Source: an uncultured Pelosinus sp. (GTDB lineage: Bacteria; Bacillota; Negativicutes; Sporomusales; Acetonemataceae). From it: DNA of 64,000 nucleotides. Numbering within the stretch: position 1 is the first letter of the stretch; the number at the start of each line of letters is the position of its first letter. Made by a program: the position numbers and the translations under genes. Shown one piece after another: positions 41,429 through 49,853 of the stretch. Under the pieces are notes generated by a model, which ran no database searches, was not told where the DNA came from, and worked only from the letters and a program-made list of their open reading frames with translations. The stretch lies in the NCBI GenBank assembly GCA_900542835.1, contig UQPB01000001.1, positions 1 to 64,000 of the forward strand, read 5' to 3'.

Positions 41429-42396
41429 TGCAGCGTTACGTCGGCCGGCATGCCGGGCTTTAATACTGAATCGGCATTGTCGATTTTTACTTTTACAGCA
41501 AAGACGAGATTGGCGCGTTCGTTCCGGGTAATGCTTTGGCGGGGCGTAAACTCAGCCTGCTGGCTGATTTCTTTGATTGTACCGCTAAAGGAGCGGTCAG
41601 GGAATGAATCGACTTTGACAATTGCGGCCTGACCGATACGGAGCAGTCCCAACTGCGGCGACGGAATATAGATTTTCACCCAGCAGTCGTTCATATCGCC
41701 AATAGTGGCCAGGGCGGAACCGGGATTGATATATTCGCCATTCTCGAAGTTTTTAGTTAGTGTCAGGCCGCTGACCGGACTGATGATGACCCTGTCGGCA
41801 GCCAGTGTTTGGCTTGCCGCCAGTACCGCTTTGCCGCGCTCGACCTCCAGCCGCTGCGCCTCGATCTCCTGCGGACGGCTTCCGGCCTCGGCCAGGCTTA
41901 GCCGTTCAGTCAGCGCCTGCAGCGAATTTTCGGCTACCGACAGGGAGGAACGGGCGTTATCCAACTGCTGCAGCGGAATCGCGCCTTGCTGATACAGTCG
42001 TTGATAGCGCTGATAATCAGCGGCTGCCTTTTCATAGACGGAACGGGCAGCGGCGGCGTTGGCGGCGATTTCCCGCCGTTCCTGGGCGCGGGGGCCGGCC
42101 TTCAGATCGCTTAGCTGCGCCTCGGCTCGCGCTAAAGCGGCTTCGTCGCGAAGTACCTGGGCCGTCAGATCGGGCCGGTCAATAACGGCGATTGTCTGCC
42201 CGGCGGCAATGCTGTCGCCTGCCTGAAGGGTAAGCCCGGTAATATAACCGCTCACCTTGGGCATAATGTCGGTTCGCGTAATTTCCACCGTACCGGTGGC
42301 GGTAATGCCCACCGCCACCGGCTGCAGCCACCGGCAGCCGCTGCTAATCAGCAGCAGTGCGGTTGCCGCCAGCGCCATTTTGCTAGTCAGCGTCAT
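41425..42396 (-). CDS. HlyD/YbhG-type membrane fusion protein
   Basis: A 323-residue periplasmic adaptor. An N-terminal hydrophobic segment (about 7-20) ends at SSGC, a possible but non-ideal lipobox. GTVEITRTDIMPKVSGYI begins the barrel/lipoyl half, a long coiled coil covers about 82-190, and the second lipoyl half contains SPVSGLTLTKNFENGEYI. It would link the ABC exporter to the outer envelope, in line with a diderm cell. It overlaps the tetR stop by 14 bp. Confidence 0.93.
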   Translation of the reverse strand: MTLTSKMALAATALLLISSGCRWLQPVAVGITATGTVEITRTDIMPKVSGYITGLTLQAGDSIAAGQTIAVIDRPDLTAQVLRDEAALARAEAQLSDLKAGPRAQERREIAANAAAARSVYEKAAADYQRYQRLYQQGAIPLQQLDNARSSLSVAENSLQALTERLSLAEAGSRPQEIEAQRLEVERGKAVLAASQTLAADRVIISPVSGLTLTKNFENGEYINPGSALATIGDMNDCWVKIYIPSPQLGLLRIGQAAIVKVDSFPDRSFSGTIKEISQQAEFTPRQSITRNERANLVFAVKVKIDNADSVLKPGMPADVTLQ

Positions 42397-42982
42397 GCCG
42401 AATCACCCCGGTTAAAAAAATTTTCAGGGCATCTTCGAAATACTGCCGGTCGCGTTCCCGGTCTGCCGGCAGGAAGGCCTGTCGCAGCGGCTGCGATAAA
42501 AAGTAAAAATTCATCATGCCGGCAAGCGCTACCACCGCGTGGGCCGGAGTCAGGTCGGGGCGGAGCTGGCCGCAGGCGATGCCGTCATTGACTGTCTGGA
42601 GAATAAAACGAAAAATAGCGGCAACTTCCTGCTGGATAGTGGCGAATGACGGCGTTGGGTTGGCAAACTCGCTGTAGAGAAAGCGGACAATGTAGGGATT
42701 ATGCGTATGAATAGCCAATACGCCGTGGGCATAGGCCTCAAGCCTCGCGATCGGCGACGCTGCGCTCGCCCGGATTTGGTTGATAATTGTTTCCACCGTA
42801 GCGAACTGTTGCTGCAGAACCGCAGTGTATAAACCCTCCTTGCCGCCAAAGTAATAGGAGATTAAGGCGCTGTTGGCCTGAGCCGCCTGCGCCACCTCGC
42901 GAATGGATACGGCGGCAAACCCTTTTTCGGCAAACAGGCGCGTCGCGGCCGTCAATAGCTTTTCTTTGGCATCCGGTTCCAT
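42383..42982 (-). CDS. TetR-family regulator, CecR/YbiH-like
   Basis: A 199-residue TetR repressor. The HTH is AAVSIREVAQAAQANSALISYYFGGKEGLY (given in two parts: AAVSIREVAQAAQANS and ALISYYFGGKEGLY, about residues 22-51). The C-terminal domain resembles the CecR (DUF1956) group that controls ybhGFSR. The ATG at 42982 has GAGGGA upstream. A perfect 7-bp inverted repeat sits right before it, so autoregulation of the whole operon is likely. Confidence 0.9.
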   Translation of the reverse strand: MEPDAKEKLLTAATRLFAEKGFAAVSIREVAQAAQANSALISYYFGGKEGLYTAVLQQQFATVETIINQIRASAASPIARLEAYAHGVLAIHTHNPYIVRFLYSEFANPTPSFATIQQEVAAIFRFILQTVNDGIACGQLRPDLTPAHAVVALAGMMNFYFLSQPLRQAFLPADRERDRQYFEDALKIFLTGVIRHDAD

Positions 42983-43000
42983 AATATCCCTCATTTGCAT

Positions 43001-43018
43001 ATTAATCAATCGATTAAT
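43001..43018 (-). promoter_or_regulatory. Predicted TetR operator
   Basis: ATTAATC-N4-GATTAAT, a perfect 7-bp inverted repeat 19 bp upstream of the tetR ATG in the expected promoter zone. Confidence 0.7.
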
Positions 43019-43218
43019 TAAAGCATAGCACAATGCCGCCGTATATGCAAGTAAAAAACAGCTTTGCCAAAGTCTGAGTCGTGATTGGCAGGCAGCAGCA
43101 AGGGTTAATCAATTGTTCAAGCTGCTATAACATTCTGTCTGCGAATTTATGTTAATCTGATAAAACAAGTTCTGCCAAGTCTTTTTGATTATGCGGCGCG
43201 ATAGAATGAGGAGGAGCC

Positions 43219-44265
43219 ATGCTGGAAACAACGGTTGAGCAATTAACGCCAGGGATGGTCCTGGCCCAGACAATTTTATGTCCAGAGACCCAAACAATGC
43301 TGCTGAAAGAAGGCAGTATGCTTTCCGATGCCTTAATCGCCACGTTGAAGACAAGAGGAGTGTATAAGGTCTTTATCGCCGATCCCTATACCGTGTTTGT
43401 CGATCCGCGGGAAACCATCGCCACGGAGCTGGCAAAATTACTGAGCAAGCGAATCAATACTTATGCCCCGGGCAGGCCTGAGGCCAACACCTCGGATGAA
43501 ATGGTCAGCATCTCCGCAAGGGCGCGGCGGACTGCCGCCATCATTACGGCCAAGCCGGAGATTATCCGGTTGTGTATGGAGATGAAGCTGATGAACAGCA
43601 GGCTGCTTTATCATCATGCGGTCAGCACCTGTGCGCTTGCCCTGCTGACCGCCGGAGCACTGGGGTTTGACGGCACGAATCTGGAAGTGATCGGCACGGC
43701 GGCGCTGCTGCATGATCTTGGCTGCTGTGAAATGGTGCCGCTGATTGGCAAGCCGCAGCGAAACCCGCATGAGGAAACGCTTTGGCGCGAACATTCCCGC
43801 TATGGCTATTTTCTGGCCCAGGAGGAAGGCTTTCGTGACGAAATTTGCCAGATCATTATGCACCATCATGAAAACTGGGATGGCAGCGGTTACCCCGACG
43901 GCTTGAAAGCAGAAAAAATTCCCATTGGCTCGCGCATTATCAGTGTCTGTGAAAAATATGATTCACTGATTCGTCAGGAAAACTATCAGCATTATCAGGC
44001 AATCGAATATATTTATGGGACTGGCGGCATCTATTTTGACCCCGAGGTTGTCCATGCGATGTGCAGCCGTTTGGCGGTATACCCGCTTGGCTCGCTGGTG
44101 CGCCTTTCCAGCGGCGATGTCGGTGTCGTCGCCAATGTTCGTAAAAACGAGGGGCCCCGTCCGGTCGTCCGCGTATATTTCAACCGCCTTAACAAACCGT
44201 ACGCACAGCCGAAAGAAGTGGATCTGGGACAGCAGCTGACCGTTTTTATCCAGGAAATGCTGTAG
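43219..44265 (+). CDS. HD-GYP domain protein (cyclic di-GMP phosphodiesterase-like)
   Basis: A 348-residue protein. An N-terminal domain (about 1-60, LTPGMVLAQTILCPETQTML) common before HD-GYP is followed by the HD-GYP core: HD pair in ALLHDLGCCEM (about 167-177) and the full HHHENWDGSGYPDGLKAEKI signature (about 214-233). All metal ligands and the GYP motif are present, so hydrolysis of c-di-GMP to pGpG/GMP is expected. No signal peptide or receiver domain. ATG with GAGGAGGAG upstream; monocistronic. Confidence 0.94.
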   Translation: MLETTVEQLTPGMVLAQTILCPETQTMLLKEGSMLSDALIATLKTRGVYKVFIADPYTVFVDPRETIATELAKLLSKRINTYAPGRPEANTSDEMVSISARARRTAAIITAKPEIIRLCMEMKLMNSRLLYHHAVSTCALALLTAGALGFDGTNLEVIGTAALLHDLGCCEMVPLIGKPQRNPHEETLWREHSRYGYFLAQEEGFRDEICQIIMHHHENWDGSGYPDGLKAEKIPIGSRIISVCEKYDSLIRQENYQHYQAIEYIYGTGGIYFDPEVVHAMCSRLAVYPLGSLVRLSSGDVGVVANVRKNEGPRPVVRVYFNRLNKPYAQPKEVDLGQQLTVFIQEML

Positions 44266-44425
44266 GCATGACTGGCGGGCGTTTTCTGCGTCGAATTGTC
44301 GCTGATACCGGAGTTGTAAAAGGATTTGTTCTTTTTATCATCGAATACAAACTATAAAAAGCATTTATGCGAAGCGATTACCGGCAGAGCGGCGCATGCC
44401 CGCTGCCGCTGATAAGGAGAAGCTG

Positions 44426-45385
44426 ATGAAGAACGTACTCATTACAGCCCGCTCGTTTACCCCTGACAGCGCGGCTGCGAAGCATCTACGGGATAACGGT
44501 ATCAGGCCTGTCTGGAATCCGTATGACCACTCGCTGCAGGAAGCCGATCTGGTAACGCTGCTGCCTGGCATGGATGCCTATATTGCCGGCCTTGAATGGA
44601 TTACCGCCGCGGCGATCGAGGCGGCAACGCCGCAGCTGCAAATCATTGCCCGCTGCGGCGTCGGCTACGACCGTGTCGATCTGGCGGCCGCGGCCGCGGC
44701 CGGTATTCCCGTAACGATTACGGCCGGTGCCAATTCGGTGGCAGTAGCCGAGTTGACGCTGGCGCTAATGCTGGCAGTCGCCCGCTGTGTTACCCGCCAG
44801 GACGCCTCGCTGCGCGCCGGCTCCTGGGACAAGCTTATCGGGCCGGAACTGGCCGGCAAAACCCTGGGCATTATCGGCCTGGGCGCGATTGGCAGCGAGG
44901 TGGCGAAGCGGGCCCAGGCCTTCGGCATGCGGCTGATTGCGTATGATATTTGCCAGCGTCCCAGCTGTATTTCCGAATACGGCGTGCGCTACCTGCCGTT
45001 GGCCGATCTGCTGGCAGAGTCCGATTTTGTCTCCCTGCACGCGCCGGCTAATACCGCAACCGCAGGCATGATCAACCGCGAGACGCTGCGGCTGATGAAG
45101 CCGACGGCCTATCTGATCAACACCGCCCGCGGCGAGCTGGTGGTGGAGGCTGATCTGTGTGCGGCATTGCGCGAAGGCGTGATTGCCGGGGCCGGTATTG
45201 ATGTGTATGTCTGCGAACCGCTGCCGGCCGGCAGTGCGCTGACACAGCTGGATAATGTGGTGCTGACGCCTCATAGCGGCGCAGGCACCTACGAAGCGGC
45301 GCAACGGATGACCATGGCAGCGGCCGAGGAGGTTGTGCGGGTGTTGTCCGGACAAAAGCCGCTGCATGCGGTTGCACTTGGTTAG
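44426..45385 (+). CDS. D-isomer-specific 2-hydroxyacid dehydrogenase (SerA-like)
   Basis: A 319-residue NAD-dependent dehydrogenase. The NAD-binding GLGAIGSEVAKRAQAFGM (about 152-169) lies between two catalytic-domain halves; catalytic Arg is in NTARGELVVEADL, Glu in DVYVCEPLP, and His in LTPHSGAGTYEA (about 284-295). Resembles phosphoglycerate dehydrogenase without the ACT domain, or a hydroxypyruvate/glyoxylate reductase; substrate unknown. The ATG at 44426 follows AAGGAGAAG. A strong terminator follows. Confidence 0.93.
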   Translation: MKNVLITARSFTPDSAAAKHLRDNGIRPVWNPYDHSLQEADLVTLLPGMDAYIAGLEWITAAAIEAATPQLQIIARCGVGYDRVDLAAAAAAGIPVTITAGANSVAVAELTLALMLAVARCVTRQDASLRAGSWDKLIGPELAGKTLGIIGLGAIGSEVAKRAQAFGMRLIAYDICQRPSCISEYGVRYLPLADLLAESDFVSLHAPANTATAGMINRETLRLMKPTAYLINTARGELVVEADLCAALREGVIAGAGIDVYVCEPLPAGSALTQLDNVVLTPHSGAGTYEAAQRMTMAAAEEVVRVLSGQKPLHAVALG

Positions 45386-45412
45386 CGGCAGCGCATTTTG
45401 CTAGCAAGCTCC

Positions 45413-45455
45413 AAACAGGCCTCTTCCGGCAGTCATATGCGGAAGAGGCCTGTTT
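45413..45455 (+). terminator. Terminator of the dehydrogenase gene
   Basis: A perfect 16-bp stem (AAACAGGCCTCTTCCG with its complement) and an 11-nt loop, T-rich after. Confidence 0.9.
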
Positions 45456-45617
45456 ATGTTAGTAAAAACTGAAAAATCTAAATAAAACAAAAAATATTCC
45501 AAATAAAACCAACAGCTTTTTTTTCAAAAAAAAGGTAAACTGAAACCGGAATAACGTTGCCGTCAAAAGCAGTGTTGTCGCCGGCGGCAGCGGCAAAAAA
45601 ACGGAGGAGAGATCACT

Positions 45618-46625
45618 ATGATCAAACGAGTACTCGTTGCCATCATGATTCTTGCCTTAGCCGCAACGCTCGCTGGCTGCGGGCAGAAAGACGCCAAGAC
45701 TGCTGATCAGAAAACGGCCGCTAAACTGAATTTCCGTCTGGCCGAAATGCATCCGCCCGATCATCCGACCGCCCAGGCGGACAAGGAGTTTGCCAAGCTG
45801 GTTGCCGACCGCTCCCAGGGGCGCATCAAAATTGATGTATTTGTCGGCGCGCAGCTAGGCGAAGAAAAGGCGATTATTGAGCAGGTTCAACTGGGCGCGA
45901 TCGAATTTGCCCGCGTCAGCTCGGGTCCGCTGGGCGAGTTCAACAAGCAGCTGGGTGTGTTTTCCCTGCCGTATATCTTCAACTCTGACGATCATATGTG
46001 GAAATATCTCAACGGTCCTGGCGGCGAAAAAATGCTCAAGGATCTGGAAACCTCCAAGTTTGTCGGCTTGGCCTACTTTACCGCCGGTTCCCGTAACTTT
46101 TATTCCAAAAAGCCAATTACGAAGCTTGAGGATCTTAGCGGGATGAAGGTTCGGGTTATTCAAAATAAAATTAATATCGATATGATTCAGGCTCTCGGCG
46201 GCAGTGCCACACCGATGCCGGCCGGGGAAGTGTTCAGCGGCCTGCAGACAGGCGTTATCGACGCGGCTGAAAACAACTGGCCGACTTTTTCTTCCTCAAA
46301 CCATTACCAAGTGGCTAAATACTGGATCTCCGACGCGCATCAGCGCGTGCCGGAAATGCTGATCATGAGCAAGGCCGCCTGGGATAAATTGTCCGACGAT
46401 GATAAAAAACTGATTAAACAGGCGGCCGCCGACTCGGTCAAGATCCAGCGGGAGCTTTGGGCGAAATCCGATAAAGAAGCGGAAGCGAAGGTTCGCGCCG
46501 CCGGCGTTAGCGTTATTGAGGTCAAGGACCTTAAACCCTGGCAGGACGCCGTTAAGCCGGTCATTGAAAAATATGGCACGGAATATAAAGAGACGCTTGC
46601 GGCTATCGCCGAAGCCGGAAAATAG
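45618..46625 (+). CDS. TRAP transporter substrate-binding protein, DctP family
   Basis: A 335-residue extracytoplasmic solute receptor. The signal is lipoprotein-like: LALAATLAGCGQKD, Cys at about residue 21. The DctP fold has LAEMHPPDHPTAQADKEF near the start, the ligand Arg in GMKVRVIQNKINIDMIQALG (about 176-195) and DAAENNWPTF. It binds organic acids, usually carboxylates. No dctQ or dctM membrane genes are adjacent, and terminators flank it on both sides, so it is a stand-alone receptor. ATG with GGAGGAGAG upstream. Confidence 0.94.
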   Translation: MIKRVLVAIMILALAATLAGCGQKDAKTADQKTAAKLNFRLAEMHPPDHPTAQADKEFAKLVADRSQGRIKIDVFVGAQLGEEKAIIEQVQLGAIEFARVSSGPLGEFNKQLGVFSLPYIFNSDDHMWKYLNGPGGEKMLKDLETSKFVGLAYFTAGSRNFYSKKPITKLEDLSGMKVRVIQNKINIDMIQALGGSATPMPAGEVFSGLQTGVIDAAENNWPTFSSSNHYQVAKYWISDAHQRVPEMLIMSKAAWDKLSDDDKKLIKQAAADSVKIQRELWAKSDKEAEAKVRAAGVSVIEVKDLKPWQDAVKPVIEKYGTEYKETLAAIAEAGK

Positions 46626-46629
46626 ACAT

Positions 46630-46664
46630 AAACAAGCGCCGTCTCCTGGAGGCGGCGCTTGTTT
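46630..46664 (+). terminator. Terminator of the DctP gene
   Basis: A 12-bp stem AAACAAGCGCCG with its near-complement, then TTTATG. Confidence 0.85.
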
Positions 46665-46711
46665 ATGCGGCAGGGAAACCGGCCGCCGGCGGTTTTCTTG
46701 TCCGTCCGCTC

Positions 46712-46740
46712 TTGGCAACATCTGTACCTCACCGTATAAT
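46712..46740 (+). promoter_or_regulatory. Promoter of the FtsW/RodA gene
   Basis: -35 TTGGCA (46712-46717), 17-nt spacer, perfect -10 TATAAT (46735-46740). Confidence 0.8.
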
Positions 46741-46787
46741 GGAGGGGAGGGACAGGTCTGACTGGTGTCGGGCCGGGGAGGTTGCGT

Positions 46788-47981
46788 GTGCGTAAAATGG
46801 CGTTTTGGCTGGCGCCTAATGAGGCAGTGCTGGTCATATCCTGTATTTTGATGATTATCGGCGCGGTCAATATTTTTAGTGCCAGCTTTGTTTTGGCCGC
46901 GGAGCTGATGAATAACAGTTACTACTTCTTATTGCAGTATGGCAAATCGTTTGCGATCGGTCTGGTTGGCTTTCTGGCGGTGGTCCGGCTGGGCTACCGT
47001 CGACTGGCGGCGGTCACGCCGCTGATCATCCTGACAACAATTGCCCTGCTGGCAGCGGTGCTGCTGTTCGGTGAGGATGCTAATGGCGCCAAACGCTGGC
47101 TGCGCGTCGGTCTTAAATTTCAGCCGTCGGAGCTGGCGAAGCTGACCGTTATCCTGATGAATGCCGTACATTTGGGCGGCAGGCTGGAACGAAGGCTGCC
47201 GATTTCGCTCATTTCCCTGCCGATGGGGGTTACGCTGCTGTTCGGCGGTCTGGTAATGCTGCAGCCGGATATGGGCACGGCGGCGGTGATTGTCGGTCTG
47301 GGTGTGGCAATGCATTTAATTGCCGGTGTTTCCCGTAAGGAAATAATCGGACTGGCTTTTACCGGCACTACAGTGGTTACTTATTTTGTCTTTGCTGCCG
47401 CCTACCGGGCTGACCGCATCTGGGCCTGGCTTGACCCCTGGAGCTACCAGCAGGGAATTGGCTATCAGTCGGTACAGGCACTGCTGGCCATCGGCTCCGG
47501 CGGTTTATTAGGCGCCGGTTTTGGCAAAGGCAGCAGTAAGTTTTATTACCTGCCGGAGGCGCATACCGATTTTGCCTTTGCCGTACTCTGTCAGGAGCAG
47601 GGCTTTATCGGTGCGCTCGTTGTCGCCGGACTGCTGGCTGGCATTGGCTTTTACGGCATTAAAATTGCCCTTGACGCCCGCGACTGGCAGGGAACGCTGC
47701 TGGCGACCGGTGTTATTGTGCTGATTTTAGGGCAGGCAGTCGGCAATATTGCCATGGTCTGCGGCCTGATTCCGGTAACCGGTGTGCCGTTGCCGTTTAT
47801 CAGCTATGGCGGTACCTCGCTGTTAATTAACCTATTGGCGCTGGCCTTTTTAATCAGTGTCGGCCGTTACCGTAAGCGGCCGCAGGCGTCCGATGAGGAG
47901 GAGCCGGAACCGCCGCCGCGGCCCCGGTTATCGCTGATCAGCCGAACATCGTCTGAGTTTCCGCAAAAGCGGCAATACTAG
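46788..47981 (+). CDS. FtsW/RodA/SpoVE family peptidoglycan glycosyltransferase
   Basis: A 397-residue SEDS protein with about ten helices. Family signatures: GANGAKRWLRVGLKF-type block (DANGAKRWL, about 103-111), FQPSELAKL, MLQPDMGTA and C-terminal GVPLPFISYGGTSLL (about 326-340). SEDS enzymes polymerise lipid II with a class b PBP in elongation, division or spore cortex synthesis; which role applies is unclear because no pbp gene adjoins. The GTG at 46788 lies 6 nt from GGGGAGG. The tail is Glu/Pro/Arg-rich. Confidence 0.93.
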   Translation: MRKMAFWLAPNEAVLVISCILMIIGAVNIFSASFVLAAELMNNSYYFLLQYGKSFAIGLVGFLAVVRLGYRRLAAVTPLIILTTIALLAAVLLFGEDANGAKRWLRVGLKFQPSELAKLTVILMNAVHLGGRLERRLPISLISLPMGVTLLFGGLVMLQPDMGTAAVIVGLGVAMHLIAGVSRKEIIGLAFTGTTVVTYFVFAAAYRADRIWAWLDPWSYQQGIGYQSVQALLAIGSGGLLGAGFGKGSSKFYYLPEAHTDFAFAVLCQEQGFIGALVVAGLLAGIGFYGIKIALDARDWQGTLLATGVIVLILGQAVGNIAMVCGLIPVTGVPLPFISYGGTSLLINLLALAFLISVGRYRKRPQASDEEEPEPPPRPRLSLISRTSSEFPQKRQY

Positions 47982-48051
47982 TATCGACCGTTAGCAAGCT
48001 TAGGCTATAGCGAGGTCAAAGTATTCGCCAACAGCGGGACGGGGGATGCGT

Positions 48052-48333
48052 ATGGTCTGGCTTTTCCGGCTGGGGCTTTATCTGGTGGGCGGTTTGACCG
48101 CCTGGCAGGCGCTGCAGGGCGGCGAGCCTGCCGGCGGGATGCTGGCCTCAAGGCCATTGGCCTTGGATCAGGCGAATGGCATGGTTTTTGGCGTCTGTGC
48201 CGGTCTAAGCCAGTATACCGGCCTTGATGTCAGTCTGATCCGGCTCTTATGGGCGGTGACCGCCTTTTACCGCGGCGCCGGCATTGCCTTGTATATTCTG
48301 GCGTTCTTGATTATGCCGGTACTGCTGCCATGA
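48052..48333 (+). CDS. PspC-domain membrane protein
   Basis: A 93-residue protein. An N-terminal helix (about 3-20) is followed by a PspC domain: RPLALDQANGMVFGVCAGLSQY then TGLDVSLIRLLWAV and a second helix ending FLIMPVLLP. The N-terminal helix before the domain is unusual for the shortest PspC proteins. A stress-response or envelope role by family. The ATG at 48052 is used because GGGGG lies 6 nt upstream; ATG 48046 abuts it. Likely co-transcribed with the upstream SEDS gene. Confidence 0.85.
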   Translation: MVWLFRLGLYLVGGLTAWQALQGGEPAGGMLASRPLALDQANGMVFGVCAGLSQYTGLDVSLIRLLWAVTAFYRGAGIALYILAFLIMPVLLP

Positions 48334-48390
48334 CTGGCTGACAAAGCCGGTTTGGCTCATTTTGTAAAACGGAATTTTGCTCTGCCCGGG

Positions 48391-48430
48391 GCCGGAGCCT
48401 GCAAGTTGCTTGCAGGCTCCGGCTTTTTTT
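48391..48430 (+). terminator. Terminator of the SEDS-PspC unit
   Basis: A perfect 15-bp stem (GCCGGAGCCTGCAAG and complement) with 3-nt loop and seven T. Confidence 0.95.
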
Positions 48431-48472
48431 ATTTACGCCTCGGTAAGCACGCGGCCGTGCTGCGGCGTTGTT

Positions 48473-48501
48473 CACCTTATCCGTCTACAAAACATAATAT
48501 G
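48473..48501 (+). promoter_or_regulatory. Mother-cell sigma (E/K-type) promoter of cotJ
   Basis: CACC (48473-48476), 16-nt spacer, CATAATATG (48493-48501): fits the sigma K pattern mACm-N16-CATAnnnTA at all but the last base; the -10 also resembles sigma E. It ends 27 nt before the cotJA start. Confidence 0.6.
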
Positions 48502-48528
48502 TATCAGGCTAAGAGAGGAGGGAGAACT

Positions 48529-48792
48529 GTGGAAAAAAAATCGGACAGGAAATGGCATGATATAGAGCCGTCGGATGAGCGCCCGCCCCTAAAAAAAGCG
48601 AAGTCAAAAAAACTGCCGGAGCCGGACTGCGAACCTATCTGCGTGCCGCAGGACAACATTTGCGATTATATGGTGCTTGCTCATGCTTATGTACAGTGGC
48701 AGAATTACCAAAAGGCTTTTTGTCCGGAAGAGGCGTTGACAAAAGGCACGCTGTTTCCTGAACTGTGGGGCGTCTACCCAATACCGAAGTGA
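48529..48792 (+). CDS. cotJA: Spore coat associated protein CotJA
   Basis: An 87-residue CotJA-like protein. The conserved C-terminal core is VLAHAYVQWQNYQKAFCPEE followed by ALTKGTLFPELWGVYPI (about 65-86). The N-terminal 35 residues are Lys/Asp/Glu-rich and not conserved. GTG start at 48529, preceded by GAGGAGGGA. First gene of cotJABC, made in the mother cell during sporulation. Confidence 0.93.
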   Translation: MEKKSDRKWHDIEPSDERPPLKKAKSKKLPEPDCEPICVPQDNICDYMVLAHAYVQWQNYQKAFCPEEALTKGTLFPELWGVYPIPK

Positions 48793-48807
48793 CGGAGGTG
48801 AAAACGC

Positions 48808-49065
48808 GTGAAGTGTGATGATAAACGGATGAAATTGCTGCTGAACATTCAGGAAATGCAGTTTGTTTCAATTGAACTGCAGCTTTATCTGGACACGCAT
48901 CCCTGCGATGCCGACGCTCTGAATGATTATCGCTGCGCGGTGGAAGCGCTGCATAAATACATCGCCGAATACGAGGCCGAATACGGCAGCCTGATCGCTC
49001 TCAGTCCGGTCTACAATGGTGACAACTGGGATTGGGCTCAGGGGCCGTGGCCTTGGGAAATGTAA
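48808..49065 (+). CDS. cotJB: Spore coat protein CotJB
   Basis: An 85-residue CotJB. LLLNIQEMQFVSIELQLYLD opens the helical part, and the C-terminal WDWAQGPWPWEM motif is diagnostic. Starts with GTG after GGAGGTG, 15 bp after cotJA, and is followed 18 bp later by cotJC. Confidence 0.95.
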   Translation: MKCDDKRMKLLLNIQEMQFVSIELQLYLDTHPCDADALNDYRCAVEALHKYIAEYEAEYGSLIALSPVYNGDNWDWAQGPWPWEM

Positions 49066-49083
49066 TGAAAGGGACTGGTGAAT

Positions 49084-49683
49084 ATGTGGTTATATGAAAA
49101 AAAGCTGGAACATCCCGTCAAGGTCACTTGTCCTGACGTCAAGTTTGCCAAATTGGTCATCACCCAATACGGCGGACCGGACGGAGAACTGTCGGCCAGT
49201 CTTCGCTATCTTAATCAGCGCTACAGCATGCCGACAGATGCCGCCAAGGCGCTGCTGACAGATATAGGCACCGAAGAACTGGCTCATATGGAAATGATCG
49301 CGGCGCTGGTGTATAAGCTGACCGAGGGGGCCGACTGCAAGGACTTTGAAAAGGCCGGCTGGGGCGGCCAGTTCGTACAGCATGATCACGGTCTGTTCTG
49401 GACCGACGCCAACGGCATTCCCTGGAGTGCCAAATACATTGCCTGTCTGGGCGACCCGATTACCGATCTGGCCGAAAACATGGCGGCGGAGCAGAAGGCC
49501 CGGACGACCTACGAGCATCTGATCTGCTGCACTGACGATCCCTGTGTCAAGGATACGCTGCGGTTTTTATGGGAGCGTGAGGTCGTTCACTTCCAACGTT
49601 TTGGCGAAATGCTGAACACTGTGCAGATGTACCTGGCTGACAAACACCATCTGTGGAAAGGGCATCGGCCGGAGGAAGAGTAA
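49084..49683 (+). CDS. cotJC: Spore coat protein CotJC (manganese catalase-like)
   Basis: A 199-residue ferritin-like protein related to Mn catalase. Metal ligands Glu/His lie in IGTEELAHMEMIAALVYKL (about 62-80), and Glu/His pairs in NMAAEQKARTTYEHLI and WEREVVHFQRFGEML. It starts MWLYEKKLEHPVKV as CotJC proteins do, so the ATG at 49084 is chosen over the GTG at 49078. Predicted coat component protecting against peroxide. Confidence 0.96.
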   Translation: MWLYEKKLEHPVKVTCPDVKFAKLVITQYGGPDGELSASLRYLNQRYSMPTDAAKALLTDIGTEELAHMEMIAALVYKLTEGADCKDFEKAGWGGQFVQHDHGLFWTDANGIPWSAKYIACLGDPITDLAENMAAEQKARTTYEHLICCTDDPCVKDTLRFLWEREVVHFQRFGEMLNTVQMYLADKHHLWKGHRPEEE

Positions 49684-49853
49684 AAGCGGTACAGGGGATT
49701 AAAAATGCGTAAGCTGTCGCCGTTTCCGGTGAGAGGCTTGCGCGTTTTATTGCCCTTGCCGTGACGTTTCGAGCGTCTCTCCTCGCTGGCTCCGTCTTTC
49801 AACTGCGCGTCTAAGCCTGCGCATATTGCTTTCAACAAGACGTGTATTCCGCT

